Shown one piece after another: positions 1-11,425 of a stretch of DNA of 64,000 bases; the first letter of the stretch is position 1; each line of letters opens with the position of its first letter. Below the pieces are notes generated by a model. The model was given only the letters and a program-made list of their open reading frames with translations, did not search any database and had not been told where the DNA came from. Source of the stretch: Rosa chinensis (Eukaryota > Streptophyta > Magnoliopsida > Rosales > Rosaceae); the NCBI RefSeq assembly GCF_002994745.2, contig NC_037088.1, forward strand, positions 58,050,397 to 58,114,396, written 5' to 3'. A program made the translations under genes and the position numbers.

Positions 1-420
1 CTTTGAATTTTCTAATCATTTGTGCAAGAAAGAATTGGATTGTGGTTTATTTTTCTTATATGTATGTATTTTATATAATATAAAGAATAAATAAGAAAAG
101 TTGTAGCTTTGATTGGATTGTGGTATTGTTTGGTGAGGATAGTGGGTTTTTGATTCATTTGGTTATTCCCTGATATGTTCTGATGCTTTTAATCTCTGAA
201 AGATATAAACTTTATGGTACCCTTTTGATTACTGAGTTTAAAGGTTGAATCTTGTGTGTATTCATGTGGTATAGGTTTAATTTTTCTGGGTTTTGATGCT
301 TGAAGAAGGGTGATGCTGTAAAGGTATTAATCTGGAGAAAGTTGGAGGTATAGATAATATTGAAGCATATTGCTCAGAAGCTTTTGGGTTTTGGTGTTGG
401 GAGTTGTAGTTGCGGGCTCA
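1..420. other. 5' flank and probable 5' leader of the GRAS gene
   Basis: No coding region is visible. The stretch is T-rich and ends directly before the GRAS start codon. A possible 3' splice site (tgctcag, about 369-375) lies just before the coding region, so part of this may be a 5' UTR intron, which is common in this gene family. No TATA box can be assigned with confidence. Confidence 0.4.
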
Positions 421-2622
421 ATGGTCATGGATCAAGCCTTGAGTGAGTTGTTGGAATTCAGGGATCAAGCTCTTTCGGACTCGATGTATAAGAAACTAGA
501 TAGTGGAATCGGGAACGGTAGTGGTTCAAGTAAGGTACTTGGACATAAGTATGCTACTACGGTCCGAGTGCCTCCTACTCAAATTCCTAGTGATTTAGCG
601 CCGCATTTGAGCATGAATTCAGATGGGGATTCACAGGAAGATTGTGATTTTAGTGATGTGGTTCTCAAGTACATTAGCCAGATGCTTATGGAAGAAGATA
701 TGGAAGAAAAAACTTGCATGTATCAGGAGTCTGCAGCACTTCATGCTGCAGAGCAATCTTTTTATGAGCTTATTGGGGAGAAGCATCCTCTGCCGCGTGA
801 TTTGACTCTGGCTGCTGATCAGAACCATGAAAGCCCAGATGAAAGTCATTCTTTACATTCCAGCTGTTGTAGCACTACCTCTACCAGTACTAGTAGTAGC
901 ATTAGGGATTGTGATTTGCGTGAGTTTAAGTCTCTCAATGTTGCTTCTCAGTCATCCCATGCTTCATCACATGGAACCAGTAACATTGTAGATGGGTTTG
1001 TGGATTCTCCTGTGAGCACTCTTAGGGTTCCTGACTTTTTCAATGAGACTGATTCAATTATGCAGTTTAAGAAAGGGTTCGAGGAAGCGAGTAAGTTTCT
1101 TCCAAATGGTAATAGTCTAATTGTTGATTTGGAGAGTAACACACTGTTGCTTAAAGAGCTGAAGGCAGACGCAACAGATATGCTAGTGAAGGTAGACCAG
1201 AAGAATGACAGTGAGTACTCTTCTGCTGGGTCAAGGAGAAAGAAGCATTCTTATCATGACGATGTGCTTTTAGAAGGGGAAAGGAGTAACAAGCAATCAT
1301 CAGTTTCTACCGAATCAGCTGTGAGTCCGGAAATGTTTGACATGGTTTTGCTAAACTGTGGACAGGGTGAATCTGCTCTTCGCGAAGCTTTGCAGAATGG
1401 AACAAAAAAGAACAAACCACAAAATGGTCAGTCAAAGGGGCTGAGTGGTGGAAAATCCCGTGGGAAGAAGCAGGGAGGTAAAAAGGACGTGGTGGATTTG
1501 AGAACTCTTTTGACGGTCTGTGCACAAGCTATTGCAGCTGGTGATGAGAGAACTGGCAACGACTTACTTAAGCGGATCAGACAGCATGCTTCTCCGGTGG
1601 GAGATGGGATGCAAAGAATGGCTTGCTGTTTTGCTGATGGTCTTGAGGCACGATTGGCTGGATCTGGTACTCAGATTTACAGAGCCCTTATAACCAAGCC
1701 AACATCAGCTGCAGATGTCTTGAAGGCTTACCATCTATTTCTCGCCGCTTGTCCATTCAAGAAGCTCTCAAATTTCTTCTCAAATAAGACAATAATGAAT
1801 GTATCCGAGAAAGCAACAAGGCTCCACATTATTGATTTCGGTATTATGTATGGTTTTCAATGGCCTTGCCTCATACAACGTCTCTCATCTAGGCCTGGTG
1901 GCCCTCCAAAGCTCCGAATTACTGGGATCGATTTTCCAAATCCAGGTTTCCGACCAGCGGAAAGGGTTGAGGAGACAGGACGACGCTTAGCAAACTATGC
2001 AGAAACTTTTAAAGTTCCATTTGAGTTCAACGCCATAGCACAAAAGTGGGACACCATTCAAATTGAGGATCTTAAACTCGATCGTGATGAGGTGCTTGTT
2101 GTGAATTCTATTTACAGACTTAGAAACCTACTTGATGAGACTGTGGTGGTAGAGAGTCCAAGAGATATTGTCCTGAACCTGATAAGGAAGATGAATCCAG
2201 ATGTCTACATACTTGGAGTTGTAAATGGAGCCTACAGTGCCCCTTTCTTTCTTTCAAGATTTCGTGAGGCTCTCTTCCACTTCTCTACATTGTTTGACAT
2301 GCTTGACATGTGTGTGCCCCGTGATATTCCAGAGCGGATGTTGATTGAGAGGGAGATATTTGGCCGGGAGGCAATGAATGTCATTGCGTGTGAGGGTTCA
2401 GAGAGGATTGAAAGACCAGAAACATACAAGCAGTGGCAGGTGAGGAATCGGAGGGCTGGTCTTACACAACTTCCTTTGAACCAGGAGATCATGAGCATAG
2501 CAAAGGACAGATTGCATGCTTACTACCACAAGGATTTTGTAATTGATGAAGATGGCCGGTGGCTCTTGCAGGGATGGAAAGGACGCATTGTCTATGCGCT
2601 CTCTTCTTGGAGGGCTGCTTAG
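421..2622 (+). CDS. GRAS transcription factor, LISCL (SCL14/SCL33-like) subfamily
   Basis: Single-exon gene of 733 aa from the ATG at 421. The frame is open 17 codons further up to an ATG at 370, but that extension is hydrophobic and unlike the family, so I prefer 421 (or the ATG at 427). The N-terminal part is acidic and disordered and holds the subfamily motif around LKYISQMLMEEDMEEK. The GRAS domain begins near residue 357 (DLRTLLTVCAQAI, leucine-rich region I). It continues with a VHIID-type motif (LHIIDFG, about 468), RVEETGRRL, a PFYRE-type region (PFEFNAIAQKW), and the C-terminal SAW end (GWKGRIVYALSSW). Proteins of this group are nuclear regulators, and SCL14 activates detoxification genes together with TGA factors. 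The domain order is complete and I see no lesion. The exact orthologue is uncertain. Confidence 0.93.
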   Translation: MVMDQALSELLEFRDQALSDSMYKKLDSGIGNGSGSSKVLGHKYATTVRVPPTQIPSDLAPHLSMNSDGDSQEDCDFSDVVLKYISQMLMEEDMEEKTCMYQESAALHAAEQSFYELIGEKHPLPRDLTLAADQNHESPDESHSLHSSCCSTTSTSTSSSIRDCDLREFKSLNVASQSSHASSHGTSNIVDGFVDSPVSTLRVPDFFNETDSIMQFKKGFEEASKFLPNGNSLIVDLESNTLLLKELKADATDMLVKVDQKNDSEYSSAGSRRKKHSYHDDVLLEGERSNKQSSVSTESAVSPEMFDMVLLNCGQGESALREALQNGTKKNKPQNGQSKGLSGGKSRGKKQGGKKDVVDLRTLLTVCAQAIAAGDERTGNDLLKRIRQHASPVGDGMQRMACCFADGLEARLAGSGTQIYRALITKPTSAADVLKAYHLFLAACPFKKLSNFFSNKTIMNVSEKATRLHIIDFGIMYGFQWPCLIQRLSSRPGGPPKLRITGIDFPNPGFRPAERVEETGRRLANYAETFKVPFEFNAIAQKWDTIQIEDLKLDRDEVLVVNSIYRLRNLLDETVVVESPRDIVLNLIRKMNPDVYILGVVNGAYSAPFFLSRFREALFHFSTLFDMLDMCVPRDIPERMLIEREIFGREAMNVIACEGSERIERPETYKQWQVRNRRAGLTQLPLNQEIMSIAKDRLHAYYHKDFVIDEDGRWLLQGWKGRIVYALSSWRAA

Positions 2623-3857
2623 TAGATTGTCCTATTTCATCAGAAAGCAGCATGTTTGTGTTATGGCTTGTTGGAGGGCTTCTTGTGTAGCTTGAACCAC
2701 ATGACTATGTCATGGCCTTTTGATATATGAAGCTAAGGTATTTAACTGTTTTGATCAAAATTCAAGATTACCTCACTGTCATTTAACTATATGTGGGTTA
2801 TCATACTTGCCAATTATACACTATTTAGCTGCGCCAGGTAAAATGGAATCAGAATTTTGGTGGGCATTATTTCTCTTTGAACTTGGGACTCTAGTATTTC
2901 CTACCGGTTCAGTAGAAAAAGGGCTCCCAAATGATGATTTTCTTTCCGTTGATGGACTTGGGCCAAGGGCAAGATTCTGTGAGGCTTTGACACAACAATG
3001 GAACAGGACCGCTGCAATCCATGACTGAAATCCAGACCGACAAGAAAAAGCTCGATCGAAAAAGCCAGATTGCATATGCTACAACCATGACTGAGATTAT
3101 ACAAGTTTATCTCTGGGACCTGAATGACCCTATGATTTTGGTGTCTACAATATGGGAGAATTCATAGTACTTCAAAGCCGTACCCCACACAGGCCATGAC
3201 CTTAGTGAAGTCGCGAAGATGACCAATCAACCTTTAATCTATTTTGTACCAACTTTTCATCTGTAAAAGACTTGAGCATTGTTATATTTAGGTTCTTTGA
3301 TGTGGGAATTCAAGGTTTTCGCCACTACTCTATATGCTTACAGTTTTTCTTCCAAGTAAACAAACTTTTTACTCGGTATTTGAATGCATGGTTTATATTG
3401 ACCTCAGATTCAGATTTGTGATATATGTTTTATTTCAATTTCATACATTAACAAGAGCATACTAGATTAAATTGTAGTGGAGACTGGAGATCGAGCGTCC
3501 CCATTGTCTTTATGCTTGTCCTCTGACATAATCAGTTGAGATTCTCTTGTCCATTTTTTGTTTGGGTTTGATCTGTTGAGAATGTGAAAAATATAACTCC
3601 CACATTAGAAAAATATAACATTTCTTATGGAGTTATAAGGGTTTGAGTCACTTTATTTATTGTCAATTAATTTTAGATGTGAACTTCATATTACTTTATA
3701 TAAAATTGAATATGCTATCGCCTATACCTATACATGTCATGCCATAATCTACAATAGAAAATGAGTGTTGATTTCCAACTACTCTTCCACGCAAGTGAAG
3801 CTAACAATGCCGTGACAAGTTAGGATACTGATTGCTAAAAAAAGTCGTCGCCACACA
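2623..3857. other. 3' UTR of the GRAS gene and intergenic DNA
   Basis: AT-rich sequence without a convincing gene. The first several hundred bases are probably the 3' UTR. The short open frames on both strands at 2.7-3.1 kb overlap each other and resemble nothing known to me. Confidence 0.5.
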
Positions 3858-3949
3858 TAAAGTTGGGATAGCACGCCATTTCTATAGTTGCTACTCCGTA
3901 TTTCTCCTCTTTTCCACTTTCGTTCCCGATCTGACCTTCAAGTAAGAAC
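3858..3949 (+). promoter_or_regulatory. 5' leader of NLR 1, shared with NLR 2
   Basis: From about 3858 the sequence becomes nearly identical to 25117-25208, up to the ATG of both NLR genes, and above that point the similarity stops. This marks the 5' edge of the duplicated unit. It means that only about 90 bp of upstream sequence is shared, so the two genes have different distal promoters. Confidence 0.7.
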
Positions 3950-6769
3950 ATGGCTGAAGCACTTGTTAACGTTCTCCTTGAGCGTTTGGCTACGGTCGCC
4001 CTTGACAAGGTTCGAGGAGAGTTCAAATTGGTCTCTGGGGTTGAGGAAGAAGTCAACAGCCTCTCCCGCAATCTGGAAGCTATTCAAGCTGTGCTGGAGG
4101 ATGCAGAGCAGAGGCAAGTGACGGAGGCAACCGTGAGACGTTGGCTGAGTGAACTGACTGAAGTTTCTTACGAGATAGATGACGTTTTGGATGAGTGGGT
4201 CACTCAAGTTCGAAAGAGACAGATGGAGAAAGAAGAAAAACATGCTCTTGCTATTGCTAAGAAGGTACGTTCCTCTGCCTCCTCTTTCGTTTCTGGTAGC
4301 AAGGTCAGGCGGTTTATTCATCGTCGCGAAATGGCTGGGAGGATTAAAGAGCTAAATGAAAGATTAGCTTTGATTGATAAGGAAAAACAAAGTTTTAATT
4401 TTCAAAACACCACAAGAGACCCTGAACTACTTGTGCGGCAAAAAACTACTTCTCTTCCCAATGTTAAAACATTTGGTCGAGATAATGAAAAAAACCTCAT
4501 AGTTAGCAAGCTGCTAAGTGAGAGTAGTGAAGGAAATGAGTCTCCTCTTATCATTCCTATTGTAGGGATGGGAGGAATGGGGAAAACAACTCTTGCTCAA
4601 CTTGTTTACAATGATGAAAATGTGAAATCTTATTTTGACAAGAGAATATGGGTTTGTGTCTCGGACCCTTTTGAAGAGATCAAGATTGCTCAAGCTATCA
4701 TTGAATGTCTAGATAGAGATAATACCTCAAAAAATTCAAATCAGTTGCAAATTCTTGTGGAATGCATATATGAATTGCTTGAGGGTAAAAAATTTATCCT
4801 TGTCTTAGACGATGTGTGGAGCCCAAAACTTACTCAATGGGAAGAATTGATTAAATCTTTATGTAATGGTGCTATTGGCAGTAGAGTATTGGTGACCACT
4901 CGAAAGAAGGAGGTTGCTACTTTAATGAAAGCAACTACTCAATTGATCCTTTTGGAGGAGTTGGCTCAAACATTTTGTTTGTCATTGTTCTATTACAATG
5001 CAGACATGAATGAGAGTAGTGTGTCTAAAGAGTTACAAGATATTGGGTTAGAGATTGTGAAAAGGTGCAATGGGTTGCCTCTTGCTGCAAAGACATTAGG
5101 AAGCCTCATGCGCAATAAGAAAAAGATTCATGAATGGCAAGCTATTTTAAGAAGTAAGACATGGGAGTTGAAAGAGATTCAACAAGATGTTTTTCGACCA
5201 CTATTACTAAGTTATCATGATTTGACTCCCGCAACCAAACGTTGTCTTTTGTACTGTGTTATATTTCCCAAAAATTATGTATATAATAAAAATAATTTGA
5301 TTGAGTTGTGGATGTCACAAGATTATCTGGATGCCAAAGGAAGTAAAGAAAAGATAACTATTGGTCAAAATCATTTTGATGACTTAGTAATGCGGTCATT
5401 CTTTCAAGATGTTGTGGTAGATGCTAAGAATGAAAACATAACGTGCAAAATTCATGATATTGTACATGACTTTCTACAATATTTGACCAACAAGAATGAA
5501 TGTTTGATTCAAGATTTTGAGTTGGGTGCTAGTGAAAGAACGGAGGTGCCAAATGATAAAGTTCATCATTTGACCTTATTGCATGCAACCGAGAGTGATT
5601 CTTTGGTATCTTTTCTCCTTAGTTATAAAAAGTTACGTACCTTGACAGCTATAGATTCATCCAATAATTCCACTAACCCAATATTTGAGTTGACAGTACA
5701 ATTGAAATGCCTTAGGACAGTAATCTTGCATCCTAGGAACAATGGTCTTGTAGAAATTCCCGAAATGATAGGTGAATTGATACATTTGAGGTATCTTGAT
5801 TTATCTGGTAATGAAAAGTTAAAAGAATTGCCCAGCGCCATGGGTAGCTTATACAACTTGCAAACCTTGCGACTTGTTGGTTGTGACAGTCTCCGAAAAG
5901 TAGATGTGCGAAGGCTGATTAACTTGAGGCATCTTTATGTTGATGGCTGTGGTTCCCTAAGCATAATACAAGGAATTGAGAAATTAACAGATCTGCAAAG
6001 GCTAGATAGGTTTCGTGTCGGAGATTGTGATGAAGAAAACAAGTTCGAAGATCTGAAAGACTTAAACCAGCTTCAAGGGGGTCTTACTATTGAGACTAAG
6101 GGAAATCCAAATATGGCGGAGAAAGCAATTATGGTGAATAAGGCTCACCTCCTGCAATTGAAACTAGACTTCCAATTGAGTTATTATGCAGAGCGGCAAA
6201 GAGAAATTATGAATGGCTTAGAGCTGCATCCACGTTTGGAATCTTTATCGATCTCTTATTATGAAGGCGGCGCCTTCTCCCGTTGGTTGTTGTCTTTACA
6301 CAGCTTGAGAGTCCTCACCCTCAAGGAGTGCAACAATTGTCGGTCTTTGCCTCCTTTAGGGAAAATGGCGTCTCTTGAATCATTGCATATTGAGAGACTC
6401 GATGGAGTTGAGAAGGTAGGAGCTAAGTTTTTGGGAATAGATGGGCAAACCTCGTCCTCCATTTTCATATCTTTCCCGAAGCTGAAAAAACTCACCATCG
6501 AAGACATGCTGTTATGGAAAGTGTGGGAAGGAGTGGAGGGTTGGAGGCGGGAAGAGGAGAATTCTGAGAATAATAATATTACAATTATGCCATGCCTCTC
6601 TCAGTTGACAATTTCTTTGTGCTGGAACATAAAAGCACTGCCAGACTTCCTGTGGAAGACACCACTACAGAAATTGCACATCAAGGCATCTCCAATCCTC
6701 CAAGAACTTTACAGAAGAAGAAAAAAAAGGGCCGAGATTTCTCACATCCCAAACATCAAATTAGGATGA
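3950..6769 (+). CDS. CC-NBS-LRR disease resistance protein, RGA-like (NLR 1)
   Basis: Intracellular immune receptor of 939 aa, coded without introns. An Rx-type coiled coil fills roughly residues 1-150, with an EDVID-like YEIDDVLDEW. The NB-ARC follows: P-loop GMGGMGKTT near 206, RNBS-A FDKRIWVCVSD, kinase-2 LVLDDVW near 284, RNBS-B GSRVLVTTR, GLPLA near 376, RNBS-D CLLYCVIFP, and an MHD-type motif read as IHD near 501. About 400 residues of leucine-rich repeats close the protein (for example LRYLDLSGNEKLKELP). NB-ARC proteins switch between ADP and ATP states and trigger defence. The frame is intact. The C-terminus ends early and basic (about residues 920-939), unlike the paralogue, whose tail continues with DGSDFQPGR. 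The pathogen recognised cannot be inferred. Confidence 0.95.
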   Translation: MAEALVNVLLERLATVALDKVRGEFKLVSGVEEEVNSLSRNLEAIQAVLEDAEQRQVTEATVRRWLSELTEVSYEIDDVLDEWVTQVRKRQMEKEEKHALAIAKKVRSSASSFVSGSKVRRFIHRREMAGRIKELNERLALIDKEKQSFNFQNTTRDPELLVRQKTTSLPNVKTFGRDNEKNLIVSKLLSESSEGNESPLIIPIVGMGGMGKTTLAQLVYNDENVKSYFDKRIWVCVSDPFEEIKIAQAIIECLDRDNTSKNSNQLQILVECIYELLEGKKFILVLDDVWSPKLTQWEELIKSLCNGAIGSRVLVTTRKKEVATLMKATTQLILLEELAQTFCLSLFYYNADMNESSVSKELQDIGLEIVKRCNGLPLAAKTLGSLMRNKKKIHEWQAILRSKTWELKEIQQDVFRPLLLSYHDLTPATKRCLLYCVIFPKNYVYNKNNLIELWMSQDYLDAKGSKEKITIGQNHFDDLVMRSFFQDVVVDAKNENITCKIHDIVHDFLQYLTNKNECLIQDFELGASERTEVPNDKVHHLTLLHATESDSLVSFLLSYKKLRTLTAIDSSNNSTNPIFELTVQLKCLRTVILHPRNNGLVEIPEMIGELIHLRYLDLSGNEKLKELPSAMGSLYNLQTLRLVGCDSLRKVDVRRLINLRHLYVDGCGSLSIIQGIEKLTDLQRLDRFRVGDCDEENKFEDLKDLNQLQGGLTIETKGNPNMAEKAIMVNKAHLLQLKLDFQLSYYAERQREIMNGLELHPRLESLSISYYEGGAFSRWLLSLHSLRVLTLKECNNCRSLPPLGKMASLESLHIERLDGVEKVGAKFLGIDGQTSSSIFISFPKLKKLTIEDMLLWKVWEGVEGWRREEENSENNNITIMPCLSQLTISLCWNIKALPDFLWKTPLQKLHIKASPILQELYRRRKKRAEISHIPNIKLG

Positions 6770-9360
6770 ATTGGTGGTGACTTGCATTGCCAGGTAACCT
6801 ACAGCTTCCTCGCGCCTTGTGATTGAAAATGTATGTTTACTTAAACATTTCATAGTCATTGTTGCTTCATAATTTTTTGGATATTCCATATAATGATGGA
6901 TTTCCTTGCTTCATTAATTTTATTGGATATTTCAGCTCATGCTTAATTAATTTTATTGGACATTTCATAGCACTGCCGGACTATGAGCCATCATAGAAGA
7001 TTGTTCAACTTGGGATTGTTTCTTTGGTTCTACCTAGGTTGTGCCTGTATCTTTTCTGCTGAATTTAACTTATATCTTCATATATTGTTAATAATGATCT
7101 GCTTCCTCTGACGCAAGCTGTGTAAAATTTATTATTTTCTTTTTATTCAGGTTACTAAGTCCTCTGATTTTGTATCTAATGTAGAAGAAAATCATACCAA
7201 GATACATGTAGAGCTAATATATATCGGATTTAGAATCGCCTTGGAGTTGAAAGCCTGATCGAATTTTACATTAGTAAGCTAATATACCTCTATATCATAA
7301 CTGGTGCCTTGCGGCATGGATGTAGTGGAACTGCTGTTACTTGTGACCTAAGTTGCAACTTCATGCAGCTGTATTTTCTGAGAAATGTCTACTCTCTTTT
7401 TATTTGTATTCAATTACTAGAGAGCATTTGTTTTGTCTATGTATTATTGACTTTGAACATTGTTCTGTTAGATTATGAGTAGCGCACTAAATCGAGCATC
7501 AGAGATTGCTTTTAACTTTTATTGGTTGTTTGGTTGACCTAGGTGGAGGATGGGAATAATGATCTGCCAATATTTGATTGTAATCCCAGCTCGATCAACT
7601 TCCAAACAGGTCTCACTTCCCCATTAATGTGACAGAGTGATAGGCTAAACATCGAATCACCAACATCTGTGAACCTACCTTAGAGATCGATTCTCTACTT
7701 ATGCAGAGAGGATAAGCACTACATCTTCCTTCATCAACAGAATCTTCCTTGTAATTTGTCCGCCAAACAAAGACAGCACGAGCTGAAATGTGTGAATAAC
7801 TGTTGACTGGCTTGTTGTCGAAGACAGATACATTAACTGTCACGGAACCAGTTACTATTCCAGGAATGAAGGTACGAATAACAAATATATTCATTACATT
7901 GATCTTGCACCTTCTGGATCGAACTTTGTCACACTGAAAAATGTCTTCTTAATAGTGTGTCATTTTAATTGAAAAAAGAATAATGACGGACGGCAGGGAA
8001 ACTTCATGGAACTGTTGATTACTTTCAGAAGTCTTGACAGGAAGATATGAAGAATCTTCATATAGAACTTTTAAGACAACTTCATATGCAAGATGATATG
8101 CATCTGCTATACATAATTACTAGTCAGCATTTAGACATAATAAGTACTTATACATTACATTATTCATCAGCCTGTTAAAAGTTTATTGGCAAATGTCAAA
8201 AACTGTTATTGTACATGAATCGATTGTCCTATTCAGACTGCACTTTTAGGAGATGCTCTTGCACAATTCCATCCTTATGACCTACTTCCTTCTGTGACTT
8301 CTTCAACAGACCTTTCTCTATCTAGGGCAGTATTTGTTTCATCAAGCACACCATGTATCTACTGCAGAGGATACGCCACATCGAGGTCATTTGCTGCTTT
8401 GGACTGCATACAACCATTATGATGCATTGCATGAGATGATTTTCTTAAAAGATTAATATCAAGTCTATCATTGGAGGTCACAAACAGCACCAGGCAGAGA
8501 CATGTTCTTGAAGCAGGATCGAAGATCTTCCTGGTTAATTGTGATATTCTCTTTCCTCTGATGCTTGAACTCGACTCCTTATTAAGTACACCCACATCCT
8601 GACATTCTTGGTCTGATCATGACTTGCAGATCAAAGAAGGATAGTTTTCTTTCCATTCGTCCAGTAGGAGGTTCCCTTTTGTAGAGATTATCAAAGTTAA
8701 ATGCTCACTGGCACAGAATCTGGGTTTCTTCCAGTAATAAAGGTGCGAAGAACAAATGTATTCATTATATTGCATAAAAATAAGTTCTTTTGAATAATTA
8801 ATTGTTGTAGTGCTATTGAATCACAAGAGTGTTGTCTTACATGATTTCACTTCTTGTGCTGTGATTCTAGTTGAGAAAGAGTGATGGAATTCACTAGGAA
8901 TCTATCACAGATATTTATTATGCCATCTTTGTTTTGCAATGACATTAATAATTTTTACAGGGAGGAACCTCACATCTCCAAGATGCCCCTCAACACGATG
9001 CACAACTAGGAAATTCCTTTGCATTTCAGATTTTTCAACAATGGTGGAGATATGAGGAACCTTAGTATAGAAATTTCAAGACAATTTCATCTGCTAGAGG
9101 TATGCTCATCTGCTATTTCTCTTGCTGCTTCCTCCTCATTTTTTTTCGTTTTTGGTTATTTCCTCATTCATTTTTTGGAATCATGTCAAAGGTGATGCTG
9201 ATAGTTCTGGAAAACCTGGCAAAGCTGATGAAAAACCTTAAATCTCTCCGGAAAGAAGACCAGCAGCTCCAGCATTAGCGTTAATAAGTTTTCTGGTTTG
9301 GGATCTGAGTGTTATTTAATTTTTACAATCACAAGAACTATAGCTATCATCTGCCATCTT
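6770..9360. other. 3' flank of NLR 1, shared with the flank of NLR 2
   Basis: No protein gene is evident. Long parts of 6979 to about 8330 reappear at 31174 to about 32620, with conserved splice-like and T-rich tracts, and a part near 8478-8590 reappears near 29280-29410. This is probably the transcribed 3' region or old noncoding exons of the duplicated NLR unit. A minus-strand frame at 7613-7894 is partly kept in the second copy (31941-32279), but it has diverged with indels and I do not call it a gene. Confidence 0.6.
6979..8330 (+). repeat. NLR 3' flank module, copy A
   Basis: Begins with gactatgagccatcatag and runs with substitutions and small indels parallel to 31174-32620. Landmarks present in both are ctctgacgcaag, ggtgccttgcggcatgga, agattgctttt followed by tttggttg, and ggtctcacttccc. 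The end point is approximate. Confidence 0.75.
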
Positions 9361-10611
9361 TTGTTTTTTTTTCTCTACTTCAGTAGGGGTGTGTGGTACT
9401 CTTTTCCCCTTCGTCCGGGATTTTTGTCCCACTGGGTTTTAACCGGACAAGGTTTTAATGAGGCCACTCATTAGCACTCATTTACATGTGGAATTGTGTT
9501 TTCAAGTGTTAATGAAATCCTTTTAATCAAATACGAAGAACTGTCTTTTTATGCAAGCTCGCATTCGATCTCTCTTTTCAGGTGCCTACGGTATCATTAT
9601 ACTATTTATTCTACTTATAAATGAGTTCTGCCACTTGTTGATCTCGTTTTCACTCATCTCATTATAGTATGTGGAAGCCTTGACGGTACTTATGAGGTTA
9701 TTAATCATAATGTGGAAGCCATTACAACAGTAATACAAGTCATTTTATTCATTTCCATAGATTAATAATTTCTTACCTGATCTGATTTGTCCATATCCAT
9801 AATTCCCTGGCATTTTCCGGGAATTTTTCCCCTTGTCATCTCCTTTCTTTTCTGGTGTATGGTACAGGTCAGGTACTCAAAAAACAGTATTAAAAGAGCA
9901 GAGTCGACCCTTCTTTCTCTCCATTAATTCATTTAAAAGATTTTGCATTCCAAAAGCACAAAATAAAAGGTTTTTTTTTTTTCTGTCCATGAAAGATCTT
10001 AAGCAGATTTTTTTTTTTAATCAAATAAGGGGAATTCATTCATACGAAGCTGCTGAAGAAAATGTTACAATTATAATGAACAATATAATTAGGAGTCACT
10101 GATGGATTTACTCATAATGCTAGACTATTGGACCTGATCCTATATTCCTAATGTCTGGAAGGATAATAAAGAAGTAACGTACTCGCCAGTACACCCGTTG
10201 GCGGACCCAATTAAGGACAACCGGGGGCTTATATACCCACTGACTCTTTGCTATAACTCCTATAAGCATAATTATACTAGCACATATAGATGATCCATCA
10301 TATATATAGATGCCCCCACAGCCCAACGTTTTCAACTCTAAAATGAAGAGATATGCCCTATACACCATGAGACTCGAAAAAAGGTCGTGCCCACCATGGA
10401 GACTCTAAATTTGAAAATGTCTCTGTCAGTAGAATAGCGTCGGCAATGACTTTGAATCCGTGAAGGATGTACATGTGCTCGACTCAACTCTGCCTACTGC
10501 TGAGTGAATACGTTTTAGAGGAACTCAAACATCACTCATCAGCGGTGTTTTTATATTGAAGCTTACTAAAATGATTACCGAGATTGACAGGAACTTATCA
10601 CCGAGGAAACA
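9361..10611. other. Intergenic DNA with no clear gene
   Basis: Low-complexity T runs and short frames only. The one recognisable piece, near 9401-9470, is listed separately. Confidence 0.5.
9401..9470 (+). mobile_element. Possible LTR-retrotransposon fragment
   Basis: Contains ttttgtcccactgggtttt followed by an accggacaaggttttaatgaggc tract. From memory this resembles a block found in the LTRs of many plant retrotransposons. No flanking ends or coding sequence are visible, so this is a weak call on one motif. Confidence 0.35.
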
Positions 10612-11179
10612 TAAGAGCATCTCCAATGGAGTATGCAAAATGCTTGTGTCAAATTCAAATTTGAAGGCTAATGTGTTAATTGTTATTTTTGACAAATTTC
10701 CACTCCAGTGGATATGTTAAATTTGAACATTATTTTAATATTTTTCAGAATATTTTATAACAAAAAAAAAAAAAGAGCTATTCTCTTTCTACTTCTCTTC
10801 TTTTCTCTCTTCTTGTTCGTGGTTCAGTTGTCTTCAATCTTGTTCAGAACTGTTTTTCTTGTTGTTCTTGGAAAACCAAAAAATTAGGAAGAGGATGTTG
10901 TTGGAATTGTGGATCTGTTGCGAATTTTATGGACTATCTGCTTATTTATTGTTCAGTAATTCAGATTTGGGGGCTAGAGTTGGAATTGGAGATCTTCAAG
11001 TTCTTCACTCATCGTAGACTCATAGTCATCTATTCTGTTCATCTAAAGGCAGAAGCCAAATCAACACATGCTATGACTATTCCACATATATGAGGGATTT
11101 CGTTTTGTGGGAATTGAGACTTGGGTTTAGTTCATTGTGCTTGATCTCAATTGGGTGGGAGGTTTTTAGCTCAGTTTTT

Positions 11180-11395
11180 TGATAGAGTCAACTTGGCAGG
11201 GAAGAAGAAAATAACAAGGAAAGCTTAATTAAACTGCATAATTCATTTCTATCCAAAGCTGGTAGCAAATACAGAATATAAAGGAGCAAGGTCAGAGTGT
11301 ATTCTGGAACAGTAAATACAACTGACTACTCTCTAATACAAACCAAGTGGTCAACAAAATAGAGAGAATGAACAGAAAAAGGGGAGAACCTAACA
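11180..11395 (-). repeat. 3' LTR of the gypsy element
   Basis: 216 bp, identical to the other LTR except for a c/t difference six bases from its right-hand end (11390). Confidence 0.95.
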
Positions 11396-11412
11396 AGTCC
11401 CTCCCCCTTGAG
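11396..11412 (-). promoter_or_regulatory. Polypurine tract of the gypsy element
   Basis: On the minus strand it reads CTCAAGGGGGAGGGACT, directly before the 3' LTR, the position expected for the plus-strand primer. Confidence 0.8.
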
Positions 11413-11425
11413 ATGTGGGCTGTCC

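Noticed and set aside
370..420. N-terminal extension of the GRAS protein from the ATG at 370
   Set aside because: Seventeen hydrophobic residues that do not fit this nuclear protein family. The ATG at 421 gives the expected N-terminus.
7613..7894. Minus-strand gene shared by both NLR flanks (also 31941-32279)
   Set aside because: The two copies keep part of the frame, but indels change the middle and no known domain is seen. More simply conserved duplicated noncoding DNA.
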